A stretch of 35,232 nucleotides of DNA from Candidatus Wolfebacteria bacterium (GCA_022616195.1 JAKEFG010000017.1:1-35232); one strand, 5' to 3'. Numbered from the stretch's first letter, positions 1 to 8,658 are shown. The notes: a model not told the origin generated them from the letters alone. Translations and numbers: made by a program.

Positions 1-126
1 ACCACTGTCACTGACGACACGCTTCGTTCTGCGGAACGGTATCTGAACGAAGTTCCTCGTCAATGTCTTGGCTTTCGGACGGCGACGGAAGTATTATTAA
101 CACAGCAAGCTAACCGAGTGTCCTAG
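1..126 (+). CDS. Partial (C-terminal) IS30-like integrase-core transposase, truncated by window start
   Basis: Frame 1 reads TTVTDDTLRSAERYLNEVPRQCLGFRTATEVLLTQQANRVS*, resembling the IS30-family C-terminus (N-x-x-PR-x-x-LG-[FW]-[RK]-T-x-x-E). Confidence 0.55.
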   Translation, partial: TTVTDDTLRSAERYLNEVPRQCLGFRTATEVLLTQQANRVS

Positions 127-202
127 TTGGTGGGTACCTTGAGGAGCGGACTTTCCGCTTATATTATATATATTTTCTAGTCCATGTCAAGCCTTCCGGG
201 AC

Positions 203-844
203 TTACTCGTCTGCCCCGATAAGTGAGGCATACACAATGAGATTTTTGTCGTAGCGGAGCAGATTGCGGTCATAGGAACCCGAGCAGGTGATGAGCCGAA
301 GCCCCGCATGGTCTATATCGCCGTAGACAAGCGACGTGGGGAAATCTGTCTGCAGATACCGTTCAAGTTTGTCCACCCGAAAGTGTGCCACGGTGCCATT
401 GGCACGCGTGACATCCACAACGTCCCCCGGCTCAAGCTGACCCAAGAGGTAAAACACGGCGGCACCCTCGTATGAATCCACGTGTCCGAGCACAATTGCA
501 GGACCAAGCTCGCCGGGCGTTGGCCCGTGTTCATACCAGCCCACTTCCTCATACCCCTTAGGAATTTCAATCTCGCGGTTCTCGTCAACACCAAGCGACA
601 CGAACGGCGCGTCAACATTTATTTTTGGAATGGAGAGCCGAACCGGTGCCGATTCAGAGAGCGTATAACCAACCCGTGCCGGGGCAAGCTCCCCCTCGGC
701 AAGGACCGGTGCGTTTGTCTCTTGAGTTGCGGTACGCGTGCGTGCGAGCATGCTGACACCAAGAACGATGAGAAGCACCGAGAATACGGCAAGAAGTATT
801 CGTGTTCGCTTGTTCAACCGCTTGTGAAGTAGTGCTGGAAGCAT
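203..844 (-). CDS. Sortase (class E/F-like)
   Basis: N-terminal TM; sortase core RLSIPKINVDAPF, VLGHVDS, catalytic LITCSG and downstream R (YDRNLLRY). Confidence 0.9.
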   Translation of the reverse strand: MLPALLHKRLNKRTRILLAVFSVLLIVLGVSMLARTRTATQETNAPVLAEGELAPARVGYTLSESAPVRLSIPKINVDAPFVSLGVDENREIEIPKGYEEVGWYEHGPTPGELGPAIVLGHVDSYEGAAVFYLLGQLEPGDVVDVTRANGTVAHFRVDKLERYLQTDFPTSLVYGDIDHAGLRLITCSGSYDRNLLRYDKNLIVYASLIGADE

Positions 845-867
845 AATTAGTAATTGGTGAACGAGAG

Positions 868-900
868 CTATTCTAGTGTTCTTAAGAATTTAAGAATGGC
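868..900. promoter_or_regulatory. AT-rich operator-like palindrome, copy 1 (imperfect)
   Basis: CTATTCTAGTGTTCTTAAGAATTTAAGAATGGC, at arsR 3' end and just upstream of the sortase start. Confidence 0.5.
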
Positions 901-1137
901 TTTGCCGGTCGGTGTGAGCGCATGCCGCACCGAATTTACATCATGGCGCTTCATCACCAACCCGGCAAGAGCGGTGCGGCGTATATGCTCGGAAGCTGTT
1001 TTGTAGTTTATGGACAATTCCTCTGCAACCTCATCGACAGACAGCTCCGGTTTCTGTGCAAGCAGTTGGAGGATTTCAATGCGGCGATGGTTCGCCACCC
1101 CTTTAATAATTCGTTCAATGTCTCTCGGTTTTTTCAT
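868..1137 (-). CDS. ArsR-like winged-helix transcriptional regulator
   Basis: MKKPRDIERIIKGVANHRRIEILQLLAQKPELSVDEVAEELSINYKTASEHIRRTALAGLVMKRHDVNSVRHALTPTGKAIL; start taken at MKKPRD rather than the longer ORF start at 1185. Confidence 0.8.
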   Translation of the reverse strand: MKKPRDIERIIKGVANHRRIEILQLLAQKPELSVDEVAEELSINYKTASEHIRRTALAGLVMKRHDVNSVRHALTPTGKAILKFLRTLE

Positions 1138-1149
1138 ATGGACATGGGT

Positions 1150-1183
1150 GCTATTCTTAAATTCTTGAGAATTTAAGAATAGC
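1150..1183. promoter_or_regulatory. AT-rich operator-like palindrome, copy 2
   Basis: GCTATTCTTAAATTCTTGAGAATTTAAGAATAGC, near-perfect palindrome immediately upstream of the arsR-like start. Confidence 0.65.
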
Positions 1184-1240
1184 ATAAAATGGTTTGAGAC
1201 AAAAAAACAAAGGTGGCAACTGGTGTGTATAAAAGCTTGT

Positions 1241-1273
1241 GCCGCGCGAGAGGTGTACTCACTCTCGCGCGGC
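1241..1273. repeat. Strong GC-rich hairpin
   Basis: GCCGCGCGAGAG...CTCTCGCGCGGC, 12-bp perfect arms. Confidence 0.6.
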
Positions 1274-1379
1274 TGGTGCTCCCCTCTGGAGTTGTGGGTC
1301 CGTAGGTTGTGGTCAGGAATACGTCAAGGTGTCGGGGTGTGGTCGTAGCGTGTCGGAGTGTGGCCGGAGCGCATTAAGA

Positions 1380-1413
1380 CCTATTCTGGTGTTCTTGAGA
1401 ATTTAGGAATAGG
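1380..1413. promoter_or_regulatory. AT-rich operator-like palindrome, copy 3 (imperfect)
   Basis: CCTATTCTGGTGTTCTTGAGAATTTAGGAATAGG. Confidence 0.55.
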
Positions 1414-1495
1414 TGCGGGATGTGTGGGGAGTGTGGAGGATGTGGGGGTGATGCGAGGGGTGGTACGAGAGGTGTGGGGAGTTGTAGAGCGAACG

Positions 1496-1534
1496 AACAC
1501 ACCCCCGTACCACGCTGTGGTACGGGGGTGTGTT
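1496..1534 (-). terminator. Intrinsic terminator-like hairpin downstream of the 789-aa surface protein gene
   Basis: AACACACCCCCGTACCAC-gc-TGTGGTACGGGGGTGTGTT, long stem with A/T flanks. Confidence 0.75.
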
Positions 1535-1558
1535 TTGGAATTGCTAAAGATACCCTGG

Positions 1559-3928
1559 TTAAATCGTGATTCGTTGCGTTGCGAGCGAGAGTCCGAAGAA
1601 GCCGAGCACTAGCGAGAGCATGCCTGCGAGTGTTGTGCCTGCTGGGCTCTCCGCGGTGCCGCCGAAGCCGGTGTTGGGTGCTCCGAGAGGAAGCACTGCC
1701 ACCTGCTCACCCAAGACCTCGCCCTCCGGTTCAGAACCGCCAGTATCGCGCCGGAAGCTTGTGCCGCCACCTCCGCCGCTGTCTCCATCTCCGTCACCGT
1801 CTCCTGGCTGTTGAGGTTGGTGGTTACCAAAATCAAGTTCGGTTACGTCTTGGTCGCTTCCGACCGTCACGCGGTGACCAAATGAGCCCTGACAATCTAC
1901 GAAAGGATCCGTGCTGGTCGACGGGAATGTTTGGCTCCAGCCGCCCTGTGGTTCTTCACAAACATTGTATGTTCGTGGGCTCAAGTTAATGAATGTGTAG
2001 TTGCCGCTTGCGTCCGTCGTGGTCGTTGCAGAGATTGCTTCATCATCAGAAATCGAGATGACCCAACCTTCAAGACCCGGCTCACCGACATCCTTAATGC
2101 CGTCGTTGTTAAGGTCACTCCACTTCATGCCGCTGATTGAACCATCACCGTCGCCATCGCCATCGCCACCAGGCGGAACATCACACTCGAGGTCGCTTCC
2201 CGTTACCGTCATGCTGTAGAGCAGGCCGGCGGGGTTACCCTCCGGGTTGTTAGCACCCTCGGTATTCGTCACCGCGACACTGAATGTGTTTACCCCGTCT
2301 TGTACGAAGCTCGTGTCGAGATTGTACGATTCAACAGCGCTAAAGTTATTGAGTTGGACACCATCACCAACGCTGTTGCTGTTCAGTGAAGCATCGTAGG
2401 TATTATCGGAAGCAATCTCAAGCGTGACGCTCGTGACCGGGCCCTGCCAGTTGAACATCTTCTCAAACGTGTGCGTCACTGGAAAGATTGGATCTTGTAC
2501 CGGGTCGTCTCCCCAAATCCACTCCGCCGTATCGAATTCAGGAGCCCAGGCTGGGTGGACAAATGAAAGCAGTTGTGCGAATGCGCCTCCCTTCTCAACC
2601 ACCGTGTTTGTCGTGTCAGAGACGATAGTTACGCTACACTCCTGCGGCTCGCCTATCGGGCGATACTCGTTGTGGAAGGTACACTCAACATTTGAGTCCG
2701 TGGAGAGGTTGATGGTAACCGAGTTGTCTTGGTTTATTGTTGCATCCGCATGTTGACCACAGTCAACTCCAACAAGGAACCAGTCGGCTGGAAGCGGTGT
2801 AACCTCCGATATGTCGTATTGTGAACCGCTCGCCTTTTCTACCGTGGTAGATGTTGCACTCTCGGTTAGGGAGAAATCTCCAATATCACCGGTGAAGTCA
2901 AAGCTCCATGTTCCCGGAAGCGTGTTGTCGCCTGCCGCTGTTACTTCTTTGGTGATTGTGATAAAGCCGGTGTCTTCAGGAAGAAGTCCGTTTACAAGGT
3001 TGAATGTTTCTGTCACTTCATCAACCACTACACTCGCCCCCTTGCCTTCAAGATTTTCCCATCCCTGCTGGAGAATCTCATCAAGTGTGTAACTGTCACC
3101 AAACGGAACGTCCTCTACAACCACACAACCTGGGAAGTCGCTGTCGAGCGCTCCCGTTGTGCCGCCATAATCTATCTCTCCGTCAGTAATAAACACGTCC
3201 CATCCAGCAAGTAAGTTTTCCTGCCCGTCGTATTTGCAGATTGTTACTGTTGATGTTGGAGGAACGAAAGTGTTTGTCACTGTACAAGTAAGATCGCCCC
3301 CCGGAGAGAGATCAAGAAAACCACTCGGAGGCTCTTCAACGAATGAACAATCTCCGCTGAAAGAAACTTCGTAGTTATCTTCCTGATCTTCAGTGACAAC
3401 GTACGTTTCCGACTCAAGCTCACTAAACACCGTGCCCGATTCAGATCCTACAAAAGGACTTCCGTCCACTTCCTCTCCTCCGTCAACTTCAAGGTGGAGA
3501 TTGAAATCGCCTGCGCTAAGCGGCCCGCCGATCACCTCTTTTATAATCGTAATCGTGCCGGTTGTCGGTTCCTGTCCAGGAATGACACAATCGTTTCCCC
3601 AAATCTCTTGTCCTTCTGATGTCCAGTTTTTCCCTAGATATGCATCCCAATGTTCATCCGGATCAGCGTCAAAAGGCGGAATGATATCACCCTCTGGAAT
3701 ATCTCCGTTATGACCATCGTGACCATTTGCTCCAGTAATTTGAGACTTCGGGACATTTGGAGCGTCATTGTAATCACCAGATCCCGTTGCGTGACAAAGA
3801 CGAATCTGATGACTGTTTGCAAACACCCCTACCCCACCTGCAAATGCAAGTGCGAGACCGAGTGCAACCGCAAGCGCTAGCGCGACGGTTGCGAATCCAC
3901 TGCGATGCGTATGAATATACTTAGTCAT
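1559..3928 (-). CDS. Large secreted surface protein, multiple prealbumin/Cna-B/SdrD-B-like domains, C-terminal sortase signal (APNTG + TM + R)
   Basis: Signal peptide ALALAVALGLALAFAGGVGVFA; repeats such as TITIIKEVIGGPLSAGDFNLHLEVDGG and ISGMKWSDLNNDGIKDVGEPGLEGWVISI; C-terminus GAPNTGFGG...AGMLSLVLGFFGLSLATQR. Confidence 0.85.
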   Translation of the reverse strand: MTKYIHTHRSGFATVALALAVALGLALAFAGGVGVFANSHQIRLCHATGSGDYNDAPNVPKSQITGANGHDGHNGDIPEGDIIPPFDADPDEHWDAYLGKNWTSEGQEIWGNDCVIPGQEPTTGTITIIKEVIGGPLSAGDFNLHLEVDGGEEVDGSPFVGSESGTVFSELESETYVVTEDQEDNYEVSFSGDCSFVEEPPSGFLDLSPGGDLTCTVTNTFVPPTSTVTICKYDGQENLLAGWDVFITDGEIDYGGTTGALDSDFPGCVVVEDVPFGDSYTLDEILQQGWENLEGKGASVVVDEVTETFNLVNGLLPEDTGFITITKEVTAAGDNTLPGTWSFDFTGDIGDFSLTESATSTTVEKASGSQYDISEVTPLPADWFLVGVDCGQHADATINQDNSVTINLSTDSNVECTFHNEYRPIGEPQECSVTIVSDTTNTVVEKGGAFAQLLSFVHPAWAPEFDTAEWIWGDDPVQDPIFPVTHTFEKMFNWQGPVTSVTLEIASDNTYDASLNSNSVGDGVQLNNFSAVESYNLDTSFVQDGVNTFSVAVTNTEGANNPEGNPAGLLYSMTVTGSDLECDVPPGGDGDGDGDGSISGMKWSDLNNDGIKDVGEPGLEGWVISISDDEAISATTTTDASGNYTFINLSPRTYNVCEEPQGGWSQTFPSTSTDPFVDCQGSFGHRVTVGSDQDVTELDFGNHQPQQPGDGDGDGDSGGGGGTSFRRDTGGSEPEGEVLGEQVAVLPLGAPNTGFGGTAESPAGTTLAGMLSLVLGFFGLSLATQRITI

Positions 3929-4018
3929 AATTACTGTTAGTTAATGATAGTGATAACAACAAAATGAGCGTGGGCGGCTGTGCCGCTCGCTCCTTAAATA
4001 ACCCCTTACTTCATTCGC

Positions 4019-4048
4019 ATACTACCCCAAATGCGCTGGGGTTGTCAA
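4019..4048 (-). promoter_or_regulatory. Sigma70-like promoter for the 789-aa surface protein
   Basis: On the minus strand TTGACA - 18 nt - TAGTAT, about 90 nt upstream of the ATG; the spacer carries CCCC...GGGG inverted repeat. Confidence 0.6.
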
Positions 4049-4118
4049 CCGACAGTTTATATTGCACCATAGTTTGACAAGATGGCAAGATTGTGTGGAA
4101 TAGCAACTCCTTTGCACT

Positions 4119-4144
4119 CCCGCCGCGGCATAAGCCGCGGCGGG
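4119..4144. repeat. GC-rich hairpin
   Basis: CCCGCCGCGGC-ATAA-GCCGCGGCGGG. Confidence 0.65.
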
Positions 4145-4176
4145 GTTCTGTTTTCCACATTTTCTGCACAGGTTGT

Positions 4177-4224
4177 CCCCGTTAGACCACAACGGTCATC
4201 TACGAAGACCTGTGGCTAATGGGG
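4177..4224. repeat. Structured intergenic element, copy 1
   Basis: CCCCGTTAGACCACAACGGTCATCTACGAAGACCTGTGGCTAATGGGG; nested inverted repeats shared with 3 other copies. Confidence 0.75.
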
Positions 4225-4262
4225 TAAGTCCTCTTTAGATGTCCACATTCGCCCTGAGCGAA

Positions 4263-4457
4263 CTACCACTGACGAAGCTGGGGGGCGCCGAGGTCTTTAC
4301 ATATTTTTCTTGCCAGCATATTTGAAACCTCGGTATGACGAGGTACCGTTGAGGTCTTCTCTGTCTTGGGGTTATAGAAAACGGAATGTTTCTTTCCCTC
4401 GCGGAGCAGGAGACAACCGTGCTTGTGCAGGTGCGAGATGAGCAGACGCCGCTTCAT
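4263..4457 (-). CDS. hicA: HicA-family mRNA interferase toxin
   Basis: MKRRLLISHLHKHGCLLLREGKKHSVFYNPKTEKTSTVPRHTEVSNMLARKICKDLG: HicA dsRBD-like fold with GKKH...VPRH. Confidence 0.85.
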   Translation of the reverse strand: MKRRLLISHLHKHGCLLLREGKKHSVFYNPKTEKTSTVPRHTEVSNMLARKICKDLGAPQLRQW

Positions 4458-4461
4458 GTCC

Positions 4462-4683
4462 TCATGCGGATAGCGTTACCGAGATTTCCTCACGCTTTAC
4501 ATCACCCCCTCTGCCAAACGCCAAGTTCCTATTGGTTTCAAGAATGAGACCGAGTGCCTCTTTTAGATTTGTTTTTGCCTCACGAAGCGTCCGCCCCTGC
4601 GTGTTGACACCGGGAATCTCTTCAACCCACGCAAGTACCCACCCACCGTCCTTTTTGTACACCGCCGTGAAATTTCTTTTCAT
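4462..4683 (-). CDS. hicB: HicB-family antitoxin
   Basis: MKRNFTAVYKKDGGWVLAWVEEIPGVNTQGRTLREAKTNLKEALGLILE; adjacent to hicA. Confidence 0.85.
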   Translation of the reverse strand: MKRNFTAVYKKDGGWVLAWVEEIPGVNTQGRTLREAKTNLKEALGLILETNRNLAFGRGGDVKREEISVTLSA

Positions 4684-4852
4684 ATGTACAGCATACCGCA
4701 TCTCCACGATGCATACAACACCACCAATCTCCACAGACCAAAACCCCGCTTGAAAGTCGGGCTTCCAAGCAAGAAAGGATACAAACACGGCGCCGTCCCC
4801 CACAGGGCGGGACGGCGCACGGACGCGGATGCGGACGGCGCGGGGGCAGTGG

Positions 4853-5167
4853 TCACCAGGGGGTGAGTCCGGTGGGGCGCAGAAGCCAGTACATCAGCGC
4901 GGCGGTGGCGAGTCCGGCGAGGAGCCCGGGCCACCGCCATTTCGGGAGAAGGCCTGCGTACCCGATCCAGGGGCCGCGCCCCGAGTTGGGATGCTTCTTG
5001 AGACGCCGCTCCGTCCTGCCCGACGGCGGTCGCGTCCTGCTCTCCCAATAGAGAACACCCTCCAGTCCCCTGCTCGGGAACCCCATGAGCCCCTCGGAGA
5101 CGAGATGCATCACGAGAAAGCCGACGAAGAGAACGATGAACAGACCGAGTGCTTCCAACAGGGTCAT
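4853..5167 (-). CDS. Hypothetical membrane protein
   Basis: Two hydrophobic segments; AAAGGA-like ribosome binding site upstream of ATG. Confidence 0.5.
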   Translation of the reverse strand: MTLLEALGLFIVLFVGFLVMHLVSEGLMGFPSRGLEGVLYWESRTRPPSGRTERRLKKHPNSGRGPWIGYAGLLPKWRWPGLLAGLATAALMYWLLRPTGLTPW

Positions 5168-5238
5168 AACGGGTCCTTTCTCCGCGCAGATTCACGCAGC
5201 GTTTTTCCAAAAGGACTATGACCATGGGGTGGCCCCAA

Positions 5239-5275
5239 CATCAACCCCGTACCACAGCATGGTACGGGGTTGATG
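5239..5275 (-). terminator. Intrinsic terminator-like hairpin downstream of matrixin-like gene
   Basis: CATCAACCCCGTACCA-cagca-TGGTACGGGGTTGATG perfect 16-bp arms. Confidence 0.7.
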
Positions 5276-5293
5276 TACCGGGGCTTCAGTTTG

Positions 5294-6160
5294 TCAGTAC
5301 AGTCCGTTCACCCCTGCAATGTCGCCTGCGTTGAGGTCGCGCTTCGTGGTCTCGCCTTCGCTTGCGAACCGGAACATGGTCTCTTCAGTGCATGAGTCAC
5401 TTGGGTGTCCGAGGCCGAGCGCGTGACCAAGTTCGTGCTGGGCAATATTCTCAAAATCCATTTTCCCTGCTTCGCCCGTAAGCGACCAGCTGAAGTCAAC
5501 TTCGTCGTACACCTGGTCCCACTCAATAAGCTCGCGAGCCGCGGGAGGACCCCCGAATATGCCCCAGACAATCGTTACCGCAATGGCATTCGGCTCGGCA
5601 ATGCTTCCAAAGTAGACTTCGTTGAGGGTGTCCGGAGTAACAGTGTCCGCACTCAAGTCGCTCTCCGGAGCGAACAACCCCTCCTCAAAAATATTCGTAC
5701 CAATCTCGTTGCCAAGTACGCCGTCTCCAGCATCTTCCCATTCCGCAATCGCCGCAACCTGCACATCAAAAACCTCATTCACATCAAGCAGGTCGCCGTT
5801 TGACGGATTCATTACCCACGGCTCGGCGCTCTTCCACTTGGCACCGCGCGCGAGATATGCAAAGCACGAACTCTCGCCGCCGCCCGGGCCGCCCGGTCCG
5901 CCAGCGTGTCCGGGGCGGTGGTGGTACCCCCGCTTGGGATGCACGAGCGCGAATCCTTCAACCACTTTACCCGTTGCTGGGTCAGTCGCTGAACCGAGCG
6001 AAAAAACATTTGATGCCACCTCAACGGCTTGAGCCGGAAGCGTGAACTCGCGCTCCGCAGCGAGGTGCGACGCGGAGACAGGGAGACGCGCGGCAGACAC
6101 CGGCAGAGCGAGTGCAATACCGAAGAGTGTAATAAGTGCAGTGGTATAACGTGTGCGCAT
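5294..6160 (-). CDS. Secreted matrixin-like zinc metalloprotease (M10A type)
   Basis: Signal peptide MRTRYTTALITLFGIALALPVSA; zinc motif HELGHALGLGH followed by M (ETMF). Confidence 0.85.
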   Translation of the reverse strand: MRTRYTTALITLFGIALALPVSAARLPVSASHLAAEREFTLPAQAVEVASNVFSLGSATDPATGKVVEGFALVHPKRGYHHRPGHAGGPGGPGGGESSCFAYLARGAKWKSAEPWVMNPSNGDLLDVNEVFDVQVAAIAEWEDAGDGVLGNEIGTNIFEEGLFAPESDLSADTVTPDTLNEVYFGSIAEPNAIAVTIVWGIFGGPPAARELIEWDQVYDEVDFSWSLTGEAGKMDFENIAQHELGHALGLGHPSDSCTEETMFRFASEGETTKRDLNAGDIAGVNGLY

Positions 6161-6224
6161 ATATCGTAATACTGCGAGCTGGTAATACCTCTCCAGTATA
6201 CGAATGGCGAGTGTGACGTGCAAG

Positions 6225-6260
6225 CACCAAAAACGCCCCTATATAGGGGCGTTTTTGGTG
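6225..6260. terminator. Bidirectional-looking terminator
   Basis: Perfect 36-bp palindrome CACCAAAAACGCCCCTATATAGGGGCGTTTTTGGTG. Confidence 0.8.
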
Positions 6261-6281
6261 CCAAGCGTACGTAACGCTTAC

Positions 6282-7526
6282 TTATGCGGCGGGAGTAGTA
6301 AATGTCCCTTCACTGGACATCTCTTCATTCCCTGCCTCGTCTTCAGACCCCACGATGAAGTAGTACGTGGTGTCCGCCTCAAGACCAGTGAGCTCAACTT
6401 CGTGGCTCATGGTCATACTGCCGTCGTGCTCAGAGTCCGCGCCGTCCGTGTCCAAAGGCGTCGTGGTGCCGAACCAGACCGTGCTATCAGCGTCCTCGTC
6501 GGTGTCCCAGCCAATGGTGATGCTTGTCGCGGTGAGGTCGGACGTCTCAATGTTTGAGATGACGGGGTCGTCGGTGTCAACGTCCCCAGGGATGGCGTCA
6601 ACGGCATCCTCTGCCTTCTCTTCGGCTTCCTCTGCTTTCTCTTCGGCGTCTTCCCACTCCTCGTCGTCAAATGCCTCCTCGGCTTCGTCGAGAAGCGCCT
6701 GTGCGTCGTCAAGAAGCTCCTGCGCCTCGTCAACGTCCTTGCCGTCTGCGTCAGCGTCGTCAACCATTTCCTGTGCGTCGTCTAGTGCCGCCTGTGCGCT
6801 GTCTATCGCTTCTTGTGCGCTGTCCTCATCGGCAACGTCCTCGTCCTCATCTTCATCTTCGTCCTCATCCTCGTCATCATCGTCAAGGTCACACGCGCCA
6901 AGCGTGTCGCCGTGCGCGAGGTGTGCCTGCACCGCCGGTGCACCTACCACAAGCGTGTTGCCGCTGTGACAGACGCGCACTTTGTGCCGCCCCAAACCGC
7001 GTCCGGGGAGCACGTCATCCGTTGTGGTGGCACCATCGTCATCGGTGAGAATAAAGTCAAAGATGTTCCCGTGTCCCCTGTTCGGGTGTCTGAAGAGCTG
7101 GTTCAAGGTACCACGCGTGATAGGGCCGACGATCCCGACCGGGTCAATACCAAACTTCTCCTGAAGCCGGATAACTGCCTGCTCGGTAAGCGTGCCGAAG
7201 AATCCGGTCACGAGACCCTCGGGATAAAGCTCGGGGTCTTCCGCAAGCAACTCCTGGAGTGCCTCTACATCCTCGCCCGTCATACCGCGCGAGAGCGAGC
7301 GCGTCAGCTGGACCGCTTCAACCAATTGCTGGCGGAGATCACCCTGCTGAGCCTGAAGCTCAAGAATCTGGTCCTGCAGTTCTTTTATCTGCTGGAGCAG
7401 GTCAGAAATCTGCTCCACCGTCGTCGGGGTGGTCGTTGCATACTGCGCAAACGCCGAGGGCGCTCCGAGCCCTATGACGAACACAAGCGCAACAAGACCA
7501 ACACCTACTTTGTGCATACTGTGCAT
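6282..7526 (-). CDS. Secreted protein: peptidoglycan-binding domain + long acidic linker + fibronectin type III-like domain
   Basis: LSRGMTGEDVEALQELLAEDPELYPEGLVTGFFGTLTEQAVIRLQEKFGI (PG_binding_1); DDDDEDEDEDEDEDED...; VISNIETSDLTATSITIGWDTDEDADSTVWFGTT...LTGLEADTTYYFIV (FN3). Confidence 0.85.
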   Translation of the reverse strand: MHSMHKVGVGLVALVFVIGLGAPSAFAQYATTTPTTVEQISDLLQQIKELQDQILELQAQQGDLRQQLVEAVQLTRSLSRGMTGEDVEALQELLAEDPELYPEGLVTGFFGTLTEQAVIRLQEKFGIDPVGIVGPITRGTLNQLFRHPNRGHGNIFDFILTDDDGATTTDDVLPGRGLGRHKVRVCHSGNTLVVGAPAVQAHLAHGDTLGACDLDDDDEDEDEDEDEDEDVADEDSAQEAIDSAQAALDDAQEMVDDADADGKDVDEAQELLDDAQALLDEAEEAFDDEEWEDAEEKAEEAEEKAEDAVDAIPGDVDTDDPVISNIETSDLTATSITIGWDTDEDADSTVWFGTTTPLDTDGADSEHDGSMTMSHEVELTGLEADTTYYFIVGSEDEAGNEEMSSEGTFTTPAA

Positions 7527-7628
7527 AATAAATGTATTTCTAATAATTAATGATACCTGCTAATGAGCCGCCTTGGGGAGTTCCCCTAGTGCGTTATTTA
7601 TGAAGACGGCTTGTATAGGTATATCTTA

Positions 7629-7679
7629 CCCCGTTTTTGACTGTTATGGTTATCCACGGATAACCTGCGACTAACGGGG
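7629..7679. repeat. Structured intergenic element, copy 2 (diverged)
   Basis: CCCCGTTTTTGACTGTTATGGTTATCCACGGATAACCTGCGACTAACGGGG; inner stem GGTTAT/ATAACC covaries with GGTCAT/ATGACC of copy 4. Confidence 0.6.
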
Positions 7680-7724
7680 CAGAGCCCGTAGGACGCTGCC
7701 CAGTCGTTCACGGAGAAAACAGTG

Positions 7725-7753
7725 CCACCCCGCCCTCTCGGAGGGCGGGGTGG
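7725..7753 (-). terminator. Terminator-like hairpin downstream of 295-aa ORF
   Basis: CCACCCCGCCCTC-tcg-GAGGGCGGGGTGG. Confidence 0.65.
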
Positions 7754-7783
7754 TATACAACACTAAGAACGCCTCACAACAGG

Positions 7784-8563
7784 CTAGTCTTGATGGTTGT
7801 GGAACCGCATCGTGGTAACAATGCTCGGTGAATTGAAGTTGCCGCCGTTAATACTGATACAGACCGCCCCTTCCTCACCAGCGTTCGGAGAACCGTTTGC
7901 AAGCGGCTGGGGGCTATATGCCGTTTGTGTCCATCCCGCCTGCATCACCTCGCAGACTCTGTCGCCGGCTTCAACACCAAAGAAGAGCGCGCCAACACCG
8001 GACGCGACGGTAACCTTCGAGCTTTTGAGCTGCCAGTTGGCGTCGTAGAGACGCATCTCCCAGCCGCCCAGATATGCATCCGCACCGCCGTCGCCATCCA
8101 CATCATTGTATTTCACGACACTCATCTGCCCGCCAACGATAAGACCGTCCACGAGCGTCACGCTGTCGCGCGCAGAGCCATCGCAGTCCGGTCCGCGGTA
8201 GATGCCGATGAGAACGTCGTATGAGCCCGGCGTTCCGGGAGCGGTGATGTCAAAGCTTTCAACGTCAACACCCGCGCCGATGTCGTGGTCAGGCGTGTCA
8301 ACACACTGACCTGGCTCTCCATCATCCAGAATATCTACGAACGTTGACTCCCAGTCGTTTTCCGAACCGGCGTTGTTCGGTCCGCGCTCAACAGTCAACT
8401 CAACTTCCACGGTGCCGCTCGGCGGGACCCCGGCGAATGAACCTCCATTGAGCGTTGCTGACAGAATAACGATGTCGGCAAGCGCTGTCGCGGCGCCCGC
8501 AAAGGCAAGCGCGAGACCGAGTGCGACTGCAAACATCCGCGGACTAGGTACGAATTTTTTCAT
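7784..8563 (-). CDS. Secreted protein with Cna-B/SdrD-like domain
   Basis: MKKFVPSPRMFAVALGLALAFAGAATALA signal peptide; MSVVKYNDVDGDGGADAYLGGWEMRLYD...VCEVMQAGWTQT. Confidence 0.7.
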   Translation of the reverse strand: MKKFVPSPRMFAVALGLALAFAGAATALADIVILSATLNGGSFAGVPPSGTVEVELTVERGPNNAGSENDWESTFVDILDDGEPGQCVDTPDHDIGAGVDVESFDITAPGTPGSYDVLIGIYRGPDCDGSARDSVTLVDGLIVGGQMSVVKYNDVDGDGGADAYLGGWEMRLYDANWQLKSSKVTVASGVGALFFGVEAGDRVCEVMQAGWTQTAYSPQPLANGSPNAGEEGAVCISINGGNFNSPSIVTTMRFHNHQD

Positions 8564-8658
8564 ACGCGTATTTGTGTTTATGGAATAAAAACACTCTGAT
8601 AAGAAAAACAGGTGCTGTCTCCAATATACTCTGATAAGAGGCAGGGTGCAAGATACGC

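Noticed and set aside
127-202. Right end of the IS30-like element
   Set aside because: AT-rich region downstream of the transposase fragment, but no left end in the window to confirm terminal inverted repeats.
1310-1490. G-rich tract (GTGTGGGG repeats) as a G-quadruplex regulator
   Set aside because: G-runs are irregular and not conserved with another locus in the window; too weak to claim.
4680-5225. 181-aa minus-strand ORF
   Set aside because: Overlaps the better-supported 104-aa membrane protein in another frame; Arg/Ser-rich out-of-frame translation.
6367-6969. 200-aa Ser-rich plus-strand ORF
   Set aside because: Antisense shadow of the Asp/Glu-rich linker of the 414-aa protein.
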